Assembly: GCA_012064385.1 (NCBI GenBank)
Contig: QRDG01002534.1
Coordinates: forward strand, 62,001-126,000
DNA: 64,000 bases
Reading direction: 5' to 3'
Origin: Puccinellia tenuiflora
Lineage: Eukaryota > Streptophyta > Magnoliopsida > Poales > Poaceae
Shown: in pieces, positions 10,365 through 23,371 of the stretch
Layout of the letters: the number at the start of each line of letters is the position of its first letter
Position numbering within the stretch: position 1 is the first letter of the stretch
Made by a program: the position numbers and the translations under genes
The notes under the pieces: generated by a model
What the model was told of the DNA's origin: nothing
The model's database searches: none
Seen by the model: the letters and a program-made list of their open reading frames with translations, nothing else

Positions 10365-13300
10365 TGTAACAGCCCCAAGTTGGTAATGAAAAATACGAAG
10401 CATTTTTCCACTTTTTGTTTCCAGGTTTGCATCATACCATCCATATGCACTTTGCCATTTTTAAACTTTCACTTGGAAACCAATTGAAATGGGAAGCCAA
10501 CCTTCCCCAACCCTCCACCACGTGGTTTGCTCAACTTGTCAACCAACCCATTCTTGGACTTCCAAATTGTTTAGGAAGTTCCAGAATTGCTTCTTATCCT
10601 CATTTCTCAAATTCCAAGTTTTGTCAATTGAGAACTAAATATGAGAATTCAAATTGGCTTAATTCAAACTACATGGTTGGAACCAATTTAAGTTTTCCAA
10701 AAAATTCAAACTAAAATCATGGGGAGCTTCAATATGATTGTGAGAATCCCCATGAATATTTTCACTATTTTTGGAAATGTTTAAGTGCTTCAATTAAATA
10801 CCATTTGGAAATGGTCAAAAATAATTTAAATACAAAGCTGTGAACAAATGTTGGCCAAAACATTTTATTTTGCCTCACTAATTTTTGTGGAGGTTTAAAA
10901 GCTTACTTGGAGCCCACATGAATTTTTGCACATTTTATAAAAATGTCCTGATGCCCTATTTAATTGGTTTAAACCTGCTACTGGATTTGGTTGCAATTTA
11001 TTTAAAATTTCCAGGGAGTTTCTCGCGAAACTTCTTTTCCCTCTCTCTCCCCTCCACTGTGGACGATGGCGTCCTGACGCCATGCCGCCGTGCTGGCGAC
11101 GCCCATGCCGCGTGAAGCCGTGGCCCTAGAGGACAAGGAGGTCCAGACCGTCGCGCACCTGCCCCCTCACCCTCCTCCCTCCTTTTCCTCCCGTAAGTTC
11201 CGGATCGAGGGCGTTCTCCGTTCCCCTAGCCGTCCTGCTCCTTGCCGACGCCGACACCGTCGGTCTGCCGCGTTTTGGATGTTCCCGAGACCAGCCGACG
11301 ACGCCTTTAGCTTCACCTTTTCCTTCTCTCCCTCCTGGTGCCCAGAATCGAGGCGGGGACGCTCTATTTGTCGCCAGCGTCCTCGGCATCGTCCGCACCC
11401 GACCGACGCCGCCGAGCTCAATTCGGCCGCCGCCGGCCATCCCCAGCCGCTCCGAGCCCCTGCACGCATCGAGGGTGAGTCCCTCGTCCCCATGGACAAC
11501 CTCCCCCTCCCTCTCTCCCTCTCCGGCGTCTCCTCCGTGCGCCGCCGTGCGCACGGTCACCGCCGTCGCTGCCCCAGTTGCGCCCGGCCTGGGTGCCGGC
11601 CTGGGCCGGCCAGCAGGCCGACCGGCTCAGGTAGGTGCCCGGCCAGCGGACCGGACTGGGCCGACCACGCGGCCGGCTCCCTCTGGCGCTGCCCCGGCCT
11701 GGCCTCGGTCTGGGCCGGCTCTGAGGCCGGCTGCCTCTGCCACCGACCCGGCCTGAAACCGGCCTTGGCCGACCTGTGGGCCGGCCTGTACAGTAAAAGC
11801 AGAAAATCATTTTAATTTGAAATAATTCATAACTTGTTGAATATTGGTCCAAACTTAACAAATAAAATACCAATTTGATCAGAAAAACAAACTCTACATT
11901 TTAGAATAATTGAAATGTTCTTTTGAAGCTATATTCTTGCTGTTCTTTTATGAATTCCTAAAATGGTAAAAATGAGACCTAAATTGGGAAAAATCATATT
12001 TCGATAAATATTGATCCAAAAATTATGAATAAAATATCGATGTGATCAACACTTCAAATGCAAGCAAACCATGCCTTTATCACCTCATGATCACAAATTT
12101 TTAGTTGATGTTATTCATGATTTGATTAAAAGAATTAAATTCAAATTATTTAATTATTTTACTATTTATTCATCGGTACTCCGAAAATTACAAATAAAGT
12201 ACCAAAATGATCGGAATGACAAACCCTAGCCATTTCATGTCATGTTCATACATATTGAGCCACTTCTCTAATAAATTGATAATTTATAAGAATGTGGTCA
12301 CTAAGAAAAATATGGGGTTGTTTCCAAATAATTGCTCTACTTATTTGGAACTCCGTTTAATTTGTTAGATAAATTAAATGATGTTGTCTTTGCCTCAACT
12401 TAACATGTAATCATGTGATTGAGCATTGCACCTTGTGTTCTTGTGATTTATTTGGTTCTTTGTATTTTCTTTTGGGTATCGATAGATTTCGGAGTCGAGG
12501 GTTCCCCTATCTACCCCGAAGAGCCGTACTACACGCCGGGGCATCAAGGCAAGAGATAACCTAACCTTCTTGGCATCTAGCATCCTATGGTTTTTATAAA
12601 TTATTTTATCCACCATAATATTGCATGCAATTCAAATGCCGTTTTGTTCAAGACATAGAGTATCCTACGAATGCATGTTTTTCCCCGAGCCAATCACATG
12701 TATCCCTACCTATGAACCTTACTGTTGATGTGTTGGCCGGATACAAGTTTATAATTGGTGTAGTTATATGCTTAGTTATGCTTAGCCATGCTTAGTCAAA
12801 TGCTAGCAATGTCCGTGGTTACATTCCATAATTGTTGATGTTGATGGATTGGTTCGGACTTGGTGGATAGGTGGGGTGCTTAATTAAAATGCTAAGACGG
12901 CTTGGGTGAGTTGCCATCGGGGATGGTGTTTTGCCTCACTCTTGCCCCTAGGTGCGAGTTCTTTACCTCTTGAACCAAGACTGAGCGTGCTTCCAAAGGT
13001 GGGGACATATGGAATCCCCTTTGACCAAATAATTTGTGAGGGGCTTGTCAAGGGTCCTCTAGTTTGCTATTTCCATTTGCGCGTGAGTGTGTGGGTGGAA
13101 AAAGGAACGAGGATGGACGACACCGAGTACATCGTACTCAGTCTCTCTTGTTGCATTTATATTTGTATTTCAGAGGAGGACGACACCGAGCAGCTAGGTG
13201 GGTTCTACGTGGACATCGACTAGTGGTCTGGGGTTCCCAGGTGGCAGCTTGGGACCGTGGAGCAAGCTGGCTGGGTTTATTTATGTGTAGGCCTCTTAGG

Positions 13301-13661
13301 CCCTATATTTGGATCTTGTTGTGCTAGACAACACTACTTCGCTTCCGCTTGTTGAATTGATGGTCTGTGACCTTTTGATGTGTAATATTTGTATCTTTCT
13401 CATATATGAGTTGCTATATGAGTTCTGTGTCGTAGAGTCTATGATGTGCCAGTTTGTTCCACAAGTCTCGGTCTCTTTACTATACATGGAAGCGATGTCT
13501 GAGTTTATGGCATGATCGAGGTGTTGCGTGCCGATGATGTATTCCGAGCACGCCTGCCAATGAGTTTTGGCCTGGGATTGGTAAACCCAGTAACCCTCGG
13601 TTGTGTAGCATGACCGGTTACACAACGTTCCACTGTATAGTTCTGGGGTCGGGGCGCTACA
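10365..13661 (+). repeat. 3' LTR of the chromovirus
   Basis: Complete LTR of 3297 bp, TGTAACAGCC to GGGGCGCTACA. It preserves the empty site of the CACTA insertion seen in the 5' LTR. It has its own internal deletion: after GGATGG (13111-13116) the sequence jumps over what is 4422-4990 in the 5' LTR, with the filler ACGACAC (13117-13123) at the junction. Confidence 0.94.
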
Positions 13662-14400
13662 AACCGTCACATCGTAAAAGGGTGATCATAAAGGTGTCTC
13701 TTAGGTTTCCCAAAGGAATAGGTTGAGGCATATGTATCGTGATCGGAATTTGTCCATCCGCGTGACGGATAGATACCACTGGGCCCACTCCGTCAGATTA
13801 CATTTAATGAAGCTTGCAAGCATGTGACTAGGTCACGGTAATGTAATATCACGAGACGGGTAAATGTGTTTGTCGGTGACGAGATTGGATCTCGGACAAA
13901 CTAGGTATCGTGAGGCAAAGGGAATGGGAATCGATGTTAAGGTTCAAACGATAATATTTGTGGAACGCACAGGGGCCATCATGGGTTTCCATACCCCGTT
14001 TTTGGTCATTGGTTGGAGAGGTGTATCGATCATGTCTGGAGTGATCCTGAACCATAGGGTGGCACGCTTAAGGGTATGCGACGCTTAGGAATAGTTTCGA
14101 CGCCGAAGAGAAAAGAGAAAGCAGAACCAGATTCGTTTCGGTGGTGATCGGAGTGGTCCGAAAGGTGTTTCGGAGAGAGAGAAATTATATAATATGTATT
14201 TAATATTAATTAGTGTAATTAATAATTACATAAATATTTTTAATTGACCTAAATGGGCAGCCCACCTAAATGGGCCTCACCCGAAAGGAGAGGCCCAAGA
14301 GGGGCCCGCACCATCAAGAAGGGGGGGGGACGGCCGATATGCCATGTGGCATCCCACGTGGGGCCCACCTGGGGCCGGTGGCTGCCCTTGGTGCCCTTAG
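13662..14400 (+). repeat. BARE/Angela-like copia LTR fragment, interrupted on both sides
   Basis: Matches 18590-19318 and 23757-24544 of the copia LTRs (for example CGTCACANCGTAANAGGGTG and GTGACTAGGTCACGG) at lower identity. It begins exactly at the end of the chromovirus and runs to about 14400, where a truncated gypsy element replaces it; the junction is not exact. The LTR tail resumes at 17883. The chromovirus and the gypsy therefore both landed in, or next to, the same older LTR. Confidence 0.8.
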
Positions 14401-14403
14401 TGG

Positions 14404-16178
14404 TCCAAGATCAAGGGCATCATATAACTTTTTTGGCATAATAGAGATACTAGAACCAAGATCACACAAAGCACTCAAAATCATTTACTTTCATCTTAAT
14501 GGTAGGTTCCCAAGCATCCTCTAATTTCCTAGGAATAGAGAATTCACATTTAAGTCTTTCTTCCCTCACTTCAATGAGAGCATTAGTAATATGCTTAGTA
14601 AAAGCCAAGTTCATTTTACTAGCATTAGGTGTTTTAGCAAGATTTTGTAAAAACTATATAACTTCAGAAGGTTAGAATTATCAAAATCAAGATCATTATC
14701 ATAAAAAATAACAGGAGCATTGTCACCTAAAGAATCCATATTATCAAAACTAATTTCAGCATTTTTATCAACAACAGTTTCTGTGTTGACTGAAAGTTTT
14801 GGGTTCTTTTTAGGAATGGTCGAAATTTTTCCAACTCCAATTCTTTTACCATTAGCATACTTAGGTGCTGTAGATGACCCTTGAGCATTCAACATTTTAA
14901 TATCCTCATTAGTATAAATAGTACAAACATTAGCAACCTTACTAATTTTAGAAATTTCAGCCTCTTTTTCTTCTCTTTCCCACCTAGCATGCAATTCGCC
15001 CAACATTCTTATATTATTATCAATTGTAATTTGTATGGCATTTAAAGTTTTCTTTTCCTTAACATCATGAGGCAAAAAAATTATTTTAAGAAAATCAACT
15101 TCGTGAGAGAGACTATCAACTTTGGCAACAAGATTATCAAGTTTCTCAAGCTTTTCTTCAACAATTTTATTGAAAGACTTTTGTGAAGTGATAAAATCTT
15201 TAAGCATGATTTCAAGATCAGAGGACACACCTCTATTATTGTTGTAAGAATTACCATAAGAATATCCACAAGAATTACCATTATTTGGTGGATAAGGTTT
15301 ATAATTATTATTACCAAAGTTGTTCCTATAAGCATTGTTGTTGAAATTATTTTTAACAAAATTAACATCAACTTGCTCTTCATGAGCAACCAAAGAAGCT
15401 AAAGGAACATTATTTGGATCAATAGGAACCTGTTTTCTAGCAAGCATAGACATGATCATATCAACCTTATCACTCAAAGAGGGATTTCCTCGACAGAATT
15501 TACCTTCTTACCACTAGGAGCTCTCTCGGTGTGCCATTGCGAATAATTTGCCATCATTTCATCCAAGAGTTTTGTTGCAGCACCTAATGTGGTGGACATG
15601 AAGGTACCTCCAGCGGCCGAGTCCAATAGGTTCCTTGAAGAAAATTTTAATCCTACATAAAAAGTTTGGATGACCATCCAAGTAGTCAGTCCATGAGTGG
15701 GACAGTTTTTAACTAGAGATTTCATTCTCTCCCAAGCTTGAGCAACATGTTCATTATCAATTTGTTTAAAGTTCATAATGTTACTCCTTAGTTGTATAAT
15801 TTTTGCAGGTGGATAATACTTCCCAGTAAAAACATCTTTGCATTTAGTCCAAGAATCAATACTATTCCTAGGCAAAGACAATAACCAATCTTTAGCACGT
15901 CCTCTTAAGGAAAAAGGAAAAAGTTTCAGTTTTATGAGGTCACCCTCTACTTCTTTATATTTTTGCATATCACATAACTCAACAAAGTTATTTAAATGAG
16001 AAGTGGCATCATCACCACTAACACCAGAAAATTGCTGTTTCATGACAAGATTTAACAAAGCAGGCTTTATCTCATAAAATTCGGCCGTGGAAGCCGGTGG
16101 AGCAATAGGTGTGCATATGAAGTCATCATTATTCGTGCTAGTAAAGTCACACAACTTAGTGTTCTCAGCTGAACCCAT
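14404..16178 (-). pseudogene. Gypsy gag with start of protease, frameshifted
   Basis: The likely start is the ATG at 16176-16178 (protein MGSAENTKLCDFTSTNND). The retrotransposon gag domain covers about residues 45-200 (LKLFPFSLRGRAKDWLLSLP, YYPPAKIIQLRSNIMNFKQ). The first frame ends at 15474; a frame change there leads into a second piece (15477 to 14611) with an Asn-rich stretch and a coiled-coil-like segment (EEKLEKLDNLVAKVDSLSHE). A further shift near 14620 leads to gag-tail sequence and finally to a protease motif DLGSSISIMPKKLYD on the minus strand near 14430, with DLG in place of the usual D-S/T-G. Two frameshifts and truncation make it non-functional. Confidence 0.8.
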
Positions 16179-16317
16179 TTTCACAATATAGAAGCAAGAA
16201 ACTAAGCAAAACAAAAAGACTAAAGGCAAAAAAAGACTAACAAAAAATATACTAAGCAAGATAATAACAAATTAAAGTGAAAGGATGTGTGAAACTCCCC
16301 TAGCTAAAGCTTCTAAG

Positions 16318-16335
16318 TCTGCGGCAACGGTGCCA
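16318..16335 (-). other. Primer-binding site of the minus-strand gypsy element
   Basis: On the minus strand TGGCACCGTTGCCGCAGA follows the LTR end (16343) after seven bases. It resembles the TGGCGCCGTTGCC site, often assigned to tRNA-Asp, of Athila/Sabrina-type elements, with two or more changes. Confidence 0.7.
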
Positions 16336-16342
16336 GAAAAGT

Positions 16343-17882
16343 TGCTTAATGACGTGGATCACACGTTCGCTGGGGAACCCCAAGAGGAAGGTATGATGCA
16401 GCAAAGCAGCAGTTTCCCTTGATTACAAAACCAAGGTTGTCAGATCCAGTAGGACTTGGAGAAGGCTTAGCGAGGTGTCAATCTACTATGGCGGTTGTAG
16501 ATTAACGCGGACCTGCACACAATCACAAACCAAGGCTTGCCGAACACAAAGGATTAATTGTGCAAATATAAAATATGATGAGAGTGAAATATGACCTGCG
16601 AGCAAATGATGATGAAAATCTATTAGAACGGTTGTAAACAATGTAGGAAAATAGGACCGGGGTCCACAGATCACTAGTGGTGTCTCTCCAAAAGATATAC
16701 ATGATGGGTAAACAAATTACAGCATGGCAATTGACACAATTGTGGGCGCATAACAATGCTATCATAAAACAATATAGTTCACCGCTTCATCTAATATGGG
16801 CATTACGTCAAAATACATAGACCGTTATCCAACTGCGTCTATAACTAATAATCCACCCCGGGATCGCTATCCAGCATGTCACCCAGAAGTATTAAGTTGC
16901 AAGCAACAGATCATTGCAATAAGCAAAGTGCATAATGTAATCAATGTAAATAACACAAGGAAATCCCGCCACTGTTTTGTCCCTAGTGGCAACAGCACAT
17001 CTCTAGTCTTGATCGTTTCTGTCAACCCGAGCTCAGACAAAGAGAGGCATGAACCCACTATCTAGCGTAAATACCCTCTCTGAAGACACTAACAATTACT
17101 TGGCCAAAGAATCCACCAGCATCGGAGAGCATGCAAGATCATAGATAAAACATAACACATAGATGAACAAAAGTAATGATTTCCACAATTCATCGGATCC
17201 ATGCCAACACAATCATGTAGCAGTTATAGATAATATGATCTTGATCATGATAGGCAGCTCACAAGATCTAAGCAATGGAGTACAAGGAGGAGAGAGAACC
17301 ATCTAGCTACTGCTATGGACCCGTAGTCCCGTGATGGACTACTCACGCATCACTCCGGAGGCAGGCATGGTGGTGTAGATGCCTCCAGTGATGATTCCCC
17401 TCTCCGGTAGGGTGCCAGGAAGAGCTACAGAACCCTCCCGAACTAGGGTTGGCAATGGCGGCGGCCTCGGACGTCTTTTGAAAAATATGATCGGGTATAT
17501 AGGGTTTTCAGGTCGAAGACGAATTTATAGACGAAGGGGCAACTCGAGACGACGCCGGAGGGCACCAGGTGGGGCCAAGGTGTGGGCCGCACCTGGGGGC
17601 GTCTGGTCCCTGTGGGGCCCCCTGCAGGCGTCCTCCTGGCTCTGTCCTTTTTTCCTCATGAAAATAATTCACGTAAATTTCCAGCTGATTCCGAGAAACT
17701 TCCCCAAACAACTTTTCTGAAACAAAACGACAGCAGAAAACATGAACTGGCACTAGACATCTTGTTAATAGGTTAGTTCCATAAACATGCAAAAATGATA
17801 TAAAACATTATAAAAACATGTGGCACTGATATATAATCAAGCATGGAACATCAAAAATTATAGATACGTCGGAGACGTATCA
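16343..17882 (-). repeat. LTR of the minus-strand gypsy element
   Basis: 1540 bp on the minus strand, from TGATACGTCTCCGACG (ending at 17882) to AAGCA at 16343. It is homologous to the split LTR pieces at 18096-18188 and 25175-25857. Short ORFs in it have no recognisable domain. Confidence 0.8.
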
Positions 17883-18095
17883 CCCGCTGTAGCACTCGCC
17901 GCAAGTACGGCTACACGACCCTGAGGTCAGCGTCGTATGACTCCATCACCAATGTTCGTGAGAACGTGAAACGCTTTCGGTCTTCAAGGGTATGAATTCC
18001 GATTCCCTCCGTTACTTTATATCTGCATAGTAATAGAACTTGGCTAGTTTATGGTTCACGTTGTTAGGATTTTTTTCTGTCACGAAACCCTTTTC
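17883..18095 (+). repeat. 3' tail of the interrupted BARE-like LTR
   Basis: Matches the end of the copia LTR at about 24945-25174 (GGTCTTCAAGGGTATGA, CTCCGTTACTTTAT, CTCGGCTAGTTTAT-type matches). It completes the LTR begun at 13662. Its exact end is uncertain by about 15 bp. Confidence 0.7.
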
Positions 18096-18188
18096 GTAAC
18101 CACATAAATCGGAAAGCATGCAAGAACGTAAATACACCAATCTCATAATAAAGATATCATGCATAATCTGATCATAACATCACTATTC
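18096..18188 (-). repeat. Left piece of a minus-strand gypsy LTR split by the copia element
   Basis: Resembles 17125-17160 of the neighbouring gypsy LTR (ATCGGAAAGCATGCAAG against ATCGGAGAGCATGCAAG). It ends with TATTC (18184-18188), the target-site duplication of the copia element. The LTR continues at 25175. Confidence 0.65.
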
Positions 18189-19318
18189 TGTAGGAGTTAT
18201 GCCCTAGAGGCAAATAATAAAGGTATTTTATTAGCATAACTCATATATGTTCATAATAAGTTTTATATCATGCTATAACTGTATTAAGCGGAAACATTAA
18301 TACAGGTGTGGTAGATAAACAACTAGGTCCCTAGGAGCCTCTACTTGATTAGTTCATTGGTCAACCGATGATCAAGGTTTCCTGATCATGGGCATTTATG
18401 TCAATTGACAATGGAGTCATGTCATTGGAGAATGACGTGATGGACATCCACCCAAAGTAAGTTAACACAATAAGATCCGTCACAAAACATCAACATTGCG
18501 ATAACTTAAAAGATACATAGTAGTAACCAAGTTCTTAGACCGTGAGATCATATTTAATCACTGTTCCGGAGGGAAGCTTTGACTGCATCAACCGTCACAC
18601 CGTAACAGGGTGATCATAAAGGTGTCTATCAGGTTTTCTAAAGGAATACGTTGAGGTGTATGCATCAAGAGCGGGACTTGTCCATCCGCGTGATGGAAAG
18701 ATATCACTGGGCCCACTCGGTGATATTACATCAAAGTCTTGCAAGCATGTGACTAGGTCACGGAGATGTAATATCACGGAGACGAGTAAATGAGTTTGTC
18801 GAGTAATGAGATGGGATCTCGGACAAACTTGATATCGTGCGACAAAAGGAATGGTGAACAACGATAAGGTTCAAGCGACAAAGAACTTCGTGGAACGCAC
18901 ATGGGCCATCATGGGTTTCCAGATCCTGCTGTTGGTCATTGATCGGAGAGGAGTCTCGATCATGTCTGGAGTGATCCCGAACCGTAGGGTGGCACGCTTA
19001 AGGGTAGACGACGCTTAGGAATAGTTTTGGTACCAAAGAGAAATGAGAAATGAACTCCGGAATTATTCCGGGAGTTATCCGATAATGATCGGAGGAGTTC
19101 CGAAGTGTTTCGGAATGAGAGAGAAATTTCCGATGGAGATCGGAGGAGTTCCGAAGGAGTGTCGGAACTAAGGGAAAAGTATCCGATGGAGATCGGAGAG
19201 CAACGAAAGGAGTTTCGATGCAAGTTAAATTAAATGGTATGTATTTAATATTAATTAAGGTAATTAATAATTAAATAATATTTAATTTATATTTAAAGGG
19301 GCAACCACCTAAATGGGC
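18189..19318 (+). repeat. Truncated 5' LTR of the copia element
   Basis: Aligns with 23372-24544 of the 3' LTR and stops after CACCTAAATGGGC, where the 3' LTR continues for a further 630 bp. It lacks a 43-bp insertion that is present in the 3' LTR near 24289-24332. Confidence 0.88.
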
Positions 19319-22300
19319 ACTGCAGTATACTAAGGTTAGATTGGCGAGCCTAGCATGCATAGACATGGCCTCAGAACACAAGAGACCGAAAGGTCGAGCA
19401 TGAGTCACATGGTGATGTGATTGACTGGAAGATGTCTACCTCTGAAGCTATGCTATCAGCCGTGACGATCGGGGGTAGTATGGTGGATGGGGATCATGTG
19501 ATCACCAAAAAGGACGATGAGGGATGTCTTTTTGAGTGGGAGTTCTTATAGTTATATATACATGAACTCCTATTATGAACATAGTCCAAATTACTTTGCA
19601 AAAATTTATGTGGATAATAACCTATTCGTTAGCCCTACTAAGGGGCCGGCGTCTGCCTCTTAGCCCTCTTTAAACTTAGACACAATCCTGCGATTGAGAA
19701 ACTTAAAAGGTGGGTCCAACTTCATAATTTTATACTATAGCTTGAGGATACTCCTTGATTCAAACTTTCATCTCTATATGATACAAAACCCGTTAGGAGA
19801 TAAAGCCGGAGATTCTGCTGACGAAGAGATAATTTGGATTATCAAGTTCGTACGTATAATGCCATCATAGTCCAGTATGCTATGATCTCTCCCTTGTGAG
19901 TGCGCGTTGATAGATCGCGATCATTCGGAATGTTCGCTGAACTCGATGCACTGTATGCACTGCAATTTAGGTTGATGAGGTTTTTCAGCATTAAAAGAGC
20001 GTGTGGCAGTCATGCTTAATGACACTGGAATACCACGCTCAGCTCGATTACTGGATGACATACATATTTGCTCGTGAAGAGGTGCTGCACTTGCTGCCCA
20101 CCTCAACTGCAAATAGATTGTCATAGACTATGTCATGAAAGGGAAATCATTCACCTTCATGAATCCTTGATTTTATTGGAAAAACCAAGGAGATGAAGCA
20201 GATCACCGGGAAGTCATCAATGATGATGGTATATTTGATATGCGTGTTATGGATGTTTTACCTAAGCAAGTACTCGCAGCAATGACTGAGTTATGACACT
20301 GGTCATGTTTTATGAAACAAGATTTTCTGCTTGAGTTGCTTGAAAGGATGACGGGACAATGTGTGTAGGTGATGGCAAACAATATGTTGTAGTGGCTATC
20401 GACACTCTCCCTCACATCTACCCTTTGATAAGTTATTTTATAGTCGTTTATTAGCTTGATCATTGTGGTGTGTCTTGCCTCTGGCGAGACAATTATTCAT
20501 ATATGGTAGCGACAAGTCATTGTCCTATATTTATGAGTAATATCTTTTATGATCATGCATCGATTATAAATTGATTGTTCTTATCTAGATGGTGGTAGAT
20601 CCTGCATTCATAACATTAATGCCAAAGGATACAAACTTAGTAATGACACCGCATTTGTGTGGTACTATCGTTTGAAGTCATGTCAATGTTATATGCATGA
20701 AGAAGCTCCATTCTGATGGATCTCCGAGTCTTTAGATTTTGATCTTGTGACACATGCAAATTGTCCTTCATGGATAAAGATAACTAAGACTCTGTCTTCG
20801 AGTTGAGGAAGCAGGCATTTAACTTGTTGACAATCATACATGTTGATGTGTGTGGAATCAATGAGTACATCAACGAATAGTGGAAATCATTATATCGTAA
20901 ACTTCACCAATGATTTGGGTAGATATGTGTATATCCCCTTAATGAATTGCTGGTCTGAAAAGTTTGATGAGTCCAAACAAATTCGGAGTGAAGTAGGAAA
21001 ATGAACTTAACAAGAAAATCAATTTCCTGCGATGCTAATGGAGGAGAAAAGGATTTGAGTTATGGTTTTTGGCATATCATTGGATGACTTGTGAAAGGAG
21101 TTTCACGAATTACGCTGCATGGAACACCACAGAGCTATGGTGTGTTTGCGCGTCGTAGTCATTCTCTATTTGATAGTGTATGGAGAATAATATCTCTTAT
21201 CAAATTATTGATATCATTTGAGTTAGGTGTTAGAATAAAAAACATTCACTTTAGGGAAACCATCTAAATCCGTGGAGACAATGCCATATGAGTTGTGGCG
21301 TGGCTTTTGGCCTTGATTGTCGTTTGAAATTTAGTGTTTCGATAAAGTTCGAACCTAAAGCGGATAGATTCATCTTTGTAGAGTATCCAAGGATTTGATT
21401 GGATACATATTTCACGACAAAGGCAATTTATTGATGGATCGTACCTTACTCAAGAAGTTGTATCTTGATAGGGGTATAAGTGAGAGAAAAAGTAGAGCAA
21501 GAGGAAGTTAATGAACTTCCCTTCCGGACATCGGAGTGGCGCAACGAAAGTTGTTTCGGAACCGTCCTCTGGAAGAAGCTAGTGATAATGATCATGAAGC
21601 TCTGATCTAAGCTCATACTAAAATCGTAGGTGTACAAGGATGCGTTCCGGCAATATTGTTATGATCGTCATGTTGGTGAAACATGACAAACTACGGACTA
21701 CAAAGAAGCGATGGTGGACCCAAGTCCGAAAAATGGCTATGAGACATACATAATCCGAGATAGAATCCATGTATGTTTACCAAGTGGTGACTTGGGAAAA
21801 TCTTCTGGATGGCCTGCATGCCGTCGAAGAGCGAATGGATACTACAAAATAGACGTTAACGGAATGGCAGCCGTTCTATAAAGTTCGATTTGTCACGAAA
21901 CGGTTTCGACAAATTCAAAGAGTTTACCACAACGAGATTCTGTCTCAGGTGGCGAAACTTAAGTCTATTTAGGATTGTCTTAGCAACTACTACAATTTCA
22001 AGTTGGGAAATTGATAGATGGAAGAAACCGTGCTCCCTAATTGCAACATTAAGGAAGAGTTGTAGCTGTACAACAAGTAGGTTTTTCCTAAAGGATGCTA
22101 GACATGTATGCAAACTTCAGTTGTCCATTCATGGGCTGAAGAAAGCATATCGGAACTGGAATCTTCAATTTGATAGTGTGATCAAAGGATTTTGGAGGTG
22201 TCCAAAATGGTTGAAGAGACCTGGATTTACAAGAATGTGAGTGGGAGTTAAGTAGTTTTTGAACTCATATGTTGATGGCATATTTGAGTGGGAACTAAGG

Positions 22301-23360
22301 AAAATTCCCTCGTCTTATATGCGGATGGCATATTTGAGTGGGAGTTAGGTATCATTCATAAGTTTTATATGTGGTGACATATTGGGAATGATACAGATCC
22401 TCTATTTAAATATAAATGATTATTTAAGTGAATAAATTCTCTATGAATGAAGTTAAGAGTATTAGGCATTGGATCTATAGTGTATATAGATCAAGAAGCC
22501 TGATAACATTAGGTCGGAATATTTTCCTAGAATAGATTCTGAAGATGATTAGAATGGAACAAGCGAAGAAGGAGTTCTTATTTGTGTGACCAGGGAAAAT
22601 ATTGAGTTCATCTCAGCATGTCAGCGATAACTAGTGAAAGGATGTCTGACATCATCTATGCCTTAGCCATAGATTCTGCCATGTTTTGCTGAATGCTCGA
22701 TCTGGTGTGACCCTAGTTCTTGGTTGAAGAACAGGTTCTAGAGTGATCCCTGGATGGCTCGATGAACAAATGTTAAGTATATATCCTTCAGTGACTGGAG
22801 AGACCTGGAGATATGTTTTCTGGTCTGTGGTGAGAGTAAAGATAACTTGTCGTAAGGAGTTACAATGTCGTAAAGAGTTACGATGCCGTAAAGAGTTATG
22901 ATGATGCAAGGTATGACACTACGACTAGATATCTCATACAGGAGAAGTCTGTTGTTTAAGATAGAACATGGTTAGTTTGCAAAGTCGCATATGATTGCAC
23001 TATCGCACAAATCTACATAGGTATAGGAGTATATGGCTACTTCTAAAGTGGTAGGTGTGACAGACTGAGCAGGTTTTTCCGAGCATGTATGGTTTCCCTT
23101 AATAGATCTCTTAGACTTTTAAGGCCCATGCTACGCGAAGATTCGGGTCTCACTCCATCACCGAACCATATATTTCGCCGTTATCATAAGATACGGAATG
23201 ATGTCAAACCAGGTGACATAAGGAGTTTTGCAATGTACATACAAATATCAATGGGTCTGATCTGTTGACTAAACGGTTACCACAAACAATGCATGATCGA
23301 AGCACCAGGAGGCTAATGGTGTTCGATCAAATACAAACTAGATTATTTGGACTCTAGTGC
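19319..23360 (+). pseudogene. Decayed copia pol (integrase, RT, RNase H remains)
   Basis: No long frame survives, but conceptual pieces are recognisable. An integrase segment near 20880-20940 reads like NFTNDLGRYVYIP, where family members have a similar D-L-S-R-Y block. There are RT/RNase H scraps in the second half, and a C-terminal piece near 23250-23350 (LTKRLPQTMHDRST-like) precedes the polypurine tract. Frameshifts and stops are spread throughout, which points to great age compared with the chromovirus. About 4.05 kb remain, which is shorter than a full BARE-type interior. Confidence 0.7.
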
Positions 23361-23371
23361 AAGTGGGAGAC
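23361..23371 (+). other. Polypurine tract of the copia element
   Basis: AAGTGGGAGAC directly precedes the 3' LTR start TGTAGGAG at 23372. Confidence 0.85.

Larger units (their letters stand above)
1..13661 (+). mobile_element. Ty3/gypsy chromovirus, Tekay/Del-like, left end outside window
   Basis: Autonomous-type LTR retrotransposon. The order seen is LTR, primer-binding site, gag, protease, RT, RNase H, integrase, chromodomain-like C terminus, polypurine tract, LTR. Window position 1 matches position 10512 of the 3' LTR, so about 147 bp of the 5' LTR lie upstream of the window. The LTR starts TGTAACAGCCCC and ends GGGGCGCTACA. Long LTRs (about 3.3 kb) and a C-terminal chromodomain fit the Tekay/Del branch of chromoviruses. 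The LTR copies differ by few substitutions, so insertion was recent relative to its neighbours. It sits inside a BARE-like LTR that resumes at 13662; AACCG at 13662-13666 is the expected target-site duplication, but its partner is off-window. Confidence 0.93.
14400..17882 (-). mobile_element. Truncated gypsy element, Sabrina/Athila-like, minus strand
   Basis: Read on the minus strand it has an LTR (17882 to 16343), a primer-binding site, gag, and the start of an aspartic protease that is cut off near 14400. The 3' part and second LTR are absent, and so is part of the host LTR, which suggests a deletion of the element together with flanking DNA. The palindromic LTR start TGATACGTC...GACGTATC and this gag type are typical of abundant Triticeae gypsy families. 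Confidence 0.82.

Noticed and set aside
17379..17792. ORFs in the gypsy LTR (up to 113 codons)
   Set aside because: They lie wholly within an LTR with recognisable ends and have no conserved domain.
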